From Onthophagus taurus (taxonomy: Eukaryota; Arthropoda; Insecta; Coleoptera; Scarabaeidae), in NCBI RefSeq assembly GCF_036711975.1, contig NC_091966.1:27039501-27103500 (forward strand): 64,000 nt of DNA, written 5' to 3'. The notes under the pieces are model-generated. The model made no database searches. It was not told where the DNA came from and saw nothing but the letters and a program-made list of their open reading frames with translations. Shown here in pieces: positions 62,680 through 64,000 of the stretch. The stretch's first letter is position 1; each line of letters opens with the position of its first letter. A program made the translations under genes and the position numbers.

Positions 62680-64000
62680 TGCATAAAAACTGCTTGGCAA
62701 CAAATTCTGAAAATTATGGATACTCTAAGTGTGGGAGAAAAAGTAGAAATGATTTTTATTTATGGAAAAAGTGGCAGAAAAGTTGAGCTTTGTATCGAAA
62801 ACGTTTTCCTGATTGAAATACGCCTTCGAGAAGTACCTTTTACAGAGTTATGAATGATTTCACTAACACTGGAAATGTGGAATCAAGAAAAAAACTCCGC
62901 GAGCAACTGTAACTACGAAAGAATCCTCAAGTTAGCACTCGACGACTTGCAATTGACGCCTGAATATCGAAGTTGATAATACAAAATAGATTACTCAGTT
63001 TTCAAATTTTAATAAGTCTGTAGATTCAATAAATTCTTACTTTAATTCAATAAACCACATTTTTACGTTAAAACCAAATTTTATTTATCAAGATATAACA
63101 AATTATTTTAAATATGACATGCTCTTCAAGCCATAAATAACTATTCTCACATTTTTTCACATTTAAGAAATTTTAAATTTGTTGAGGGGATAAATTCTTA
63201 AACATATACGCCTAAATTATTGATGAACGTAGAAATGAATTTTAATTATAAAAAAGAGTTCCTCTGAGATCTGACGTCGTCCCTGAAGAAGGAAAGAAAT
63301 TCCGAAACATATGTAGCACTGAAAAACAAATAAATTTGCTTCATCGTTAAACATAGTTTAATTATTAAATAAAATGAATATCGAAGACCAGCATTTTAAG
63401 AATATTAAAGCGCACCAAGTATCACCCATACCACATTTCATTGCATCAACAGCTTTATGGAGGTGATTTTGAAAATCGATTAATATTTTGTCAATGGGCA
63501 CAAGAACGAATGCGGTTGGACGTCAATTTCTTTGGTAACGTGCTATTCTCGGATGAGTCTACGTTTACAAACAAAGGACAAGTCAATAGACATAACATGC
63601 ACTATTGGACCGTTGAAAATCTGAGATGGTTGCGTGAAGTAGAACATCAATGACCTTGGTCGGTTAATGTGTGGTGTGGCATAACTGGTGATAAATTGAT
63701 CGGTCCATACTTTATTGATGGTATGCTGAATGTGGAAAAGTACCGAAATTTTTTAGATGACCTCTTACCAATGTTACTTGTAGATTTGAGGAGGGAAGAA
63801 AGACAAAATATGTGGCTGCTAAATGATGGGTGTCCAGCACATGTTCACATATTGCACGTGAAGCTTTAGATCGGGATTATGCTGGGCGATGGATTGGAAG
63901 GGGAGGTCCAATTTCCTGGCCTGCCAGATCTCCCGATTTAACACCTCTTGACTTTTTTTGTGGGGCGTCCTTAACCTTCCGGCAGGCGCGCCTATTTTTA
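62680..64000 (+). mobile_element. mariner/IS630-like transposon, interrupted, running off the window
   Basis: The N-terminus starts near 62718 (MDTLSVGEKVEMIFIYGKSG) and continues in other frames (SRSTFYRVMNDFTNTGNVES; RRLAIDA*ISKTSILRILKR). It is interrupted by a 402-bp insertion (62973-63374). Beyond it, 63441-63653 has NRLIFCQWAQERMRLDVNFF and VLFSDESTFTNKG (first Asp). Frame 63669-63869 has MWLLNDGCPAH (second Asp), and then in another frame RDYAGRWIGRGG, WPARSPDLTPLDFF (third Asp). The element ends outside the window. Confidence 0.88.
62973..63374 (+). mobile_element. small retro-insertion (Penelope-like 3' end?) with 12-bp target duplication
   Basis: TGAATATCGAAG occurs at 62961-62972 and again at 63375-63386. 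Removing the insert plus one copy restores a continuous transposase reading (A*ISKTSILRIL). The insert ends with CCTGAAGAAGGAAAG, CCGAAAC and an A-rich tail (TAAATAAA), similar to the 3' ends of Penelope-like elements. No coding sequence is in the insert. Confidence 0.82.

Noticed and set aside
1..64000. CRISPR arrays, bacterial operons or phage modules
   Set aside because: No regularly spaced direct repeats, no prokaryotic gene organisation and no ribosome-binding-site pattern; spliced genes show this is a eukaryotic nuclear sequence.
1..64000. tRNA, rRNA or known snRNA genes
   Set aside because: No cloverleaf-like A/B box pairs or conserved rRNA words were noticed by eye. A tRNAscan/Infernal run would be decisive.

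Overview
The window looks like a stretch of an AT-rich animal nuclear genome, most likely an insect and plausibly a beetle. The evidence is spliced genes with 50-60 bp introns and GT-AG borders, AATAAA polyadenylation signals, an insect-type NPC2/MD-2-like secreted protein, and a very heavy load of insect-style mariner/Tc1, Jockey/CR1/R1-like, Gypsy and Penelope-like elements. The species assignment is inference; no rRNA, tRNA or mitochondrial marker was seen.

Host genes that can be supported: an NPC2-like lipid-binding secreted protein (11920-12495, +, 3 exons); the kinetochore/Golgi-ER tether protein ZW10 (18839-20941, -, single exon); the mitochondrial serine protease HtrA2/Omi (36254-37651, +, 4 exons) lying tail-to-tail, 44 bp apart, with TSR2 (37696-38209, -, 2 exons); a 37-residue SMIM30-like membrane microprotein (51551-51664, +); and RPA1, the large subunit of replication protein A (52420-60320, -, 7 exons, 601 aa), whose fourth intron has swollen to 5.75 kb with nested transposons. 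A possible start of a zinc-finger-factor-like gene (29584-29694, +) and two GC/CpG-rich islands (2.70-3.45 kb and 11.13-11.49 kb) are less certain.

Most of the rest is mobile DNA. 5.6-6.4 kb: internally deleted mariner. 7.8-9.0 kb, 13.6-14.4 kb, 16.8-18.1 kb and 55.9-57.0 kb: 3' parts of CR1/Jockey-like retrotransposons. 9.4-10.85 kb: Tc1-like plus mariner remnants. 12.7-13.4 kb: foldback element. 21.1-23.35 kb: Gypsy integrase end split by a nearly intact mariner. 23.4-24.6 kb: Tc1-like. 24.6-27.9 kb: Jockey-like ORF1+ORF2. 27.9-29.0 kb: pogo/Tigger-like. 30.9-32.1 kb: long-inverted-repeat element. 33.0-35.6 kb: foldback element with tandemly repeated arms and a decayed ORF resembling a Ulp1 (C48) peptidase, reminiscent of FB-NOF. 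39.08-42.63 kb: a DNA transposon-like unit with 27-bp inverted repeats around a DUF7869-type RNase H-like protein. 60.8-62.5 kb: Penelope-like element carrying a GIY-YIG domain. 62.7-64.0 kb: mariner split by a small retro-insertion.

The most striking structure is a 7.2-kb inverted duplication: 43570-46852 and 47532-50814 are equal-length (3283 bp) inverted copies, identical wherever compared, separated by 679 bp. The right copy interrupts a Jockey fragment and is flanked by 130-bp direct repeats and a fold-back hairpin junction, the signature of template-switch replication (or, alternatively, of an assembly artefact).
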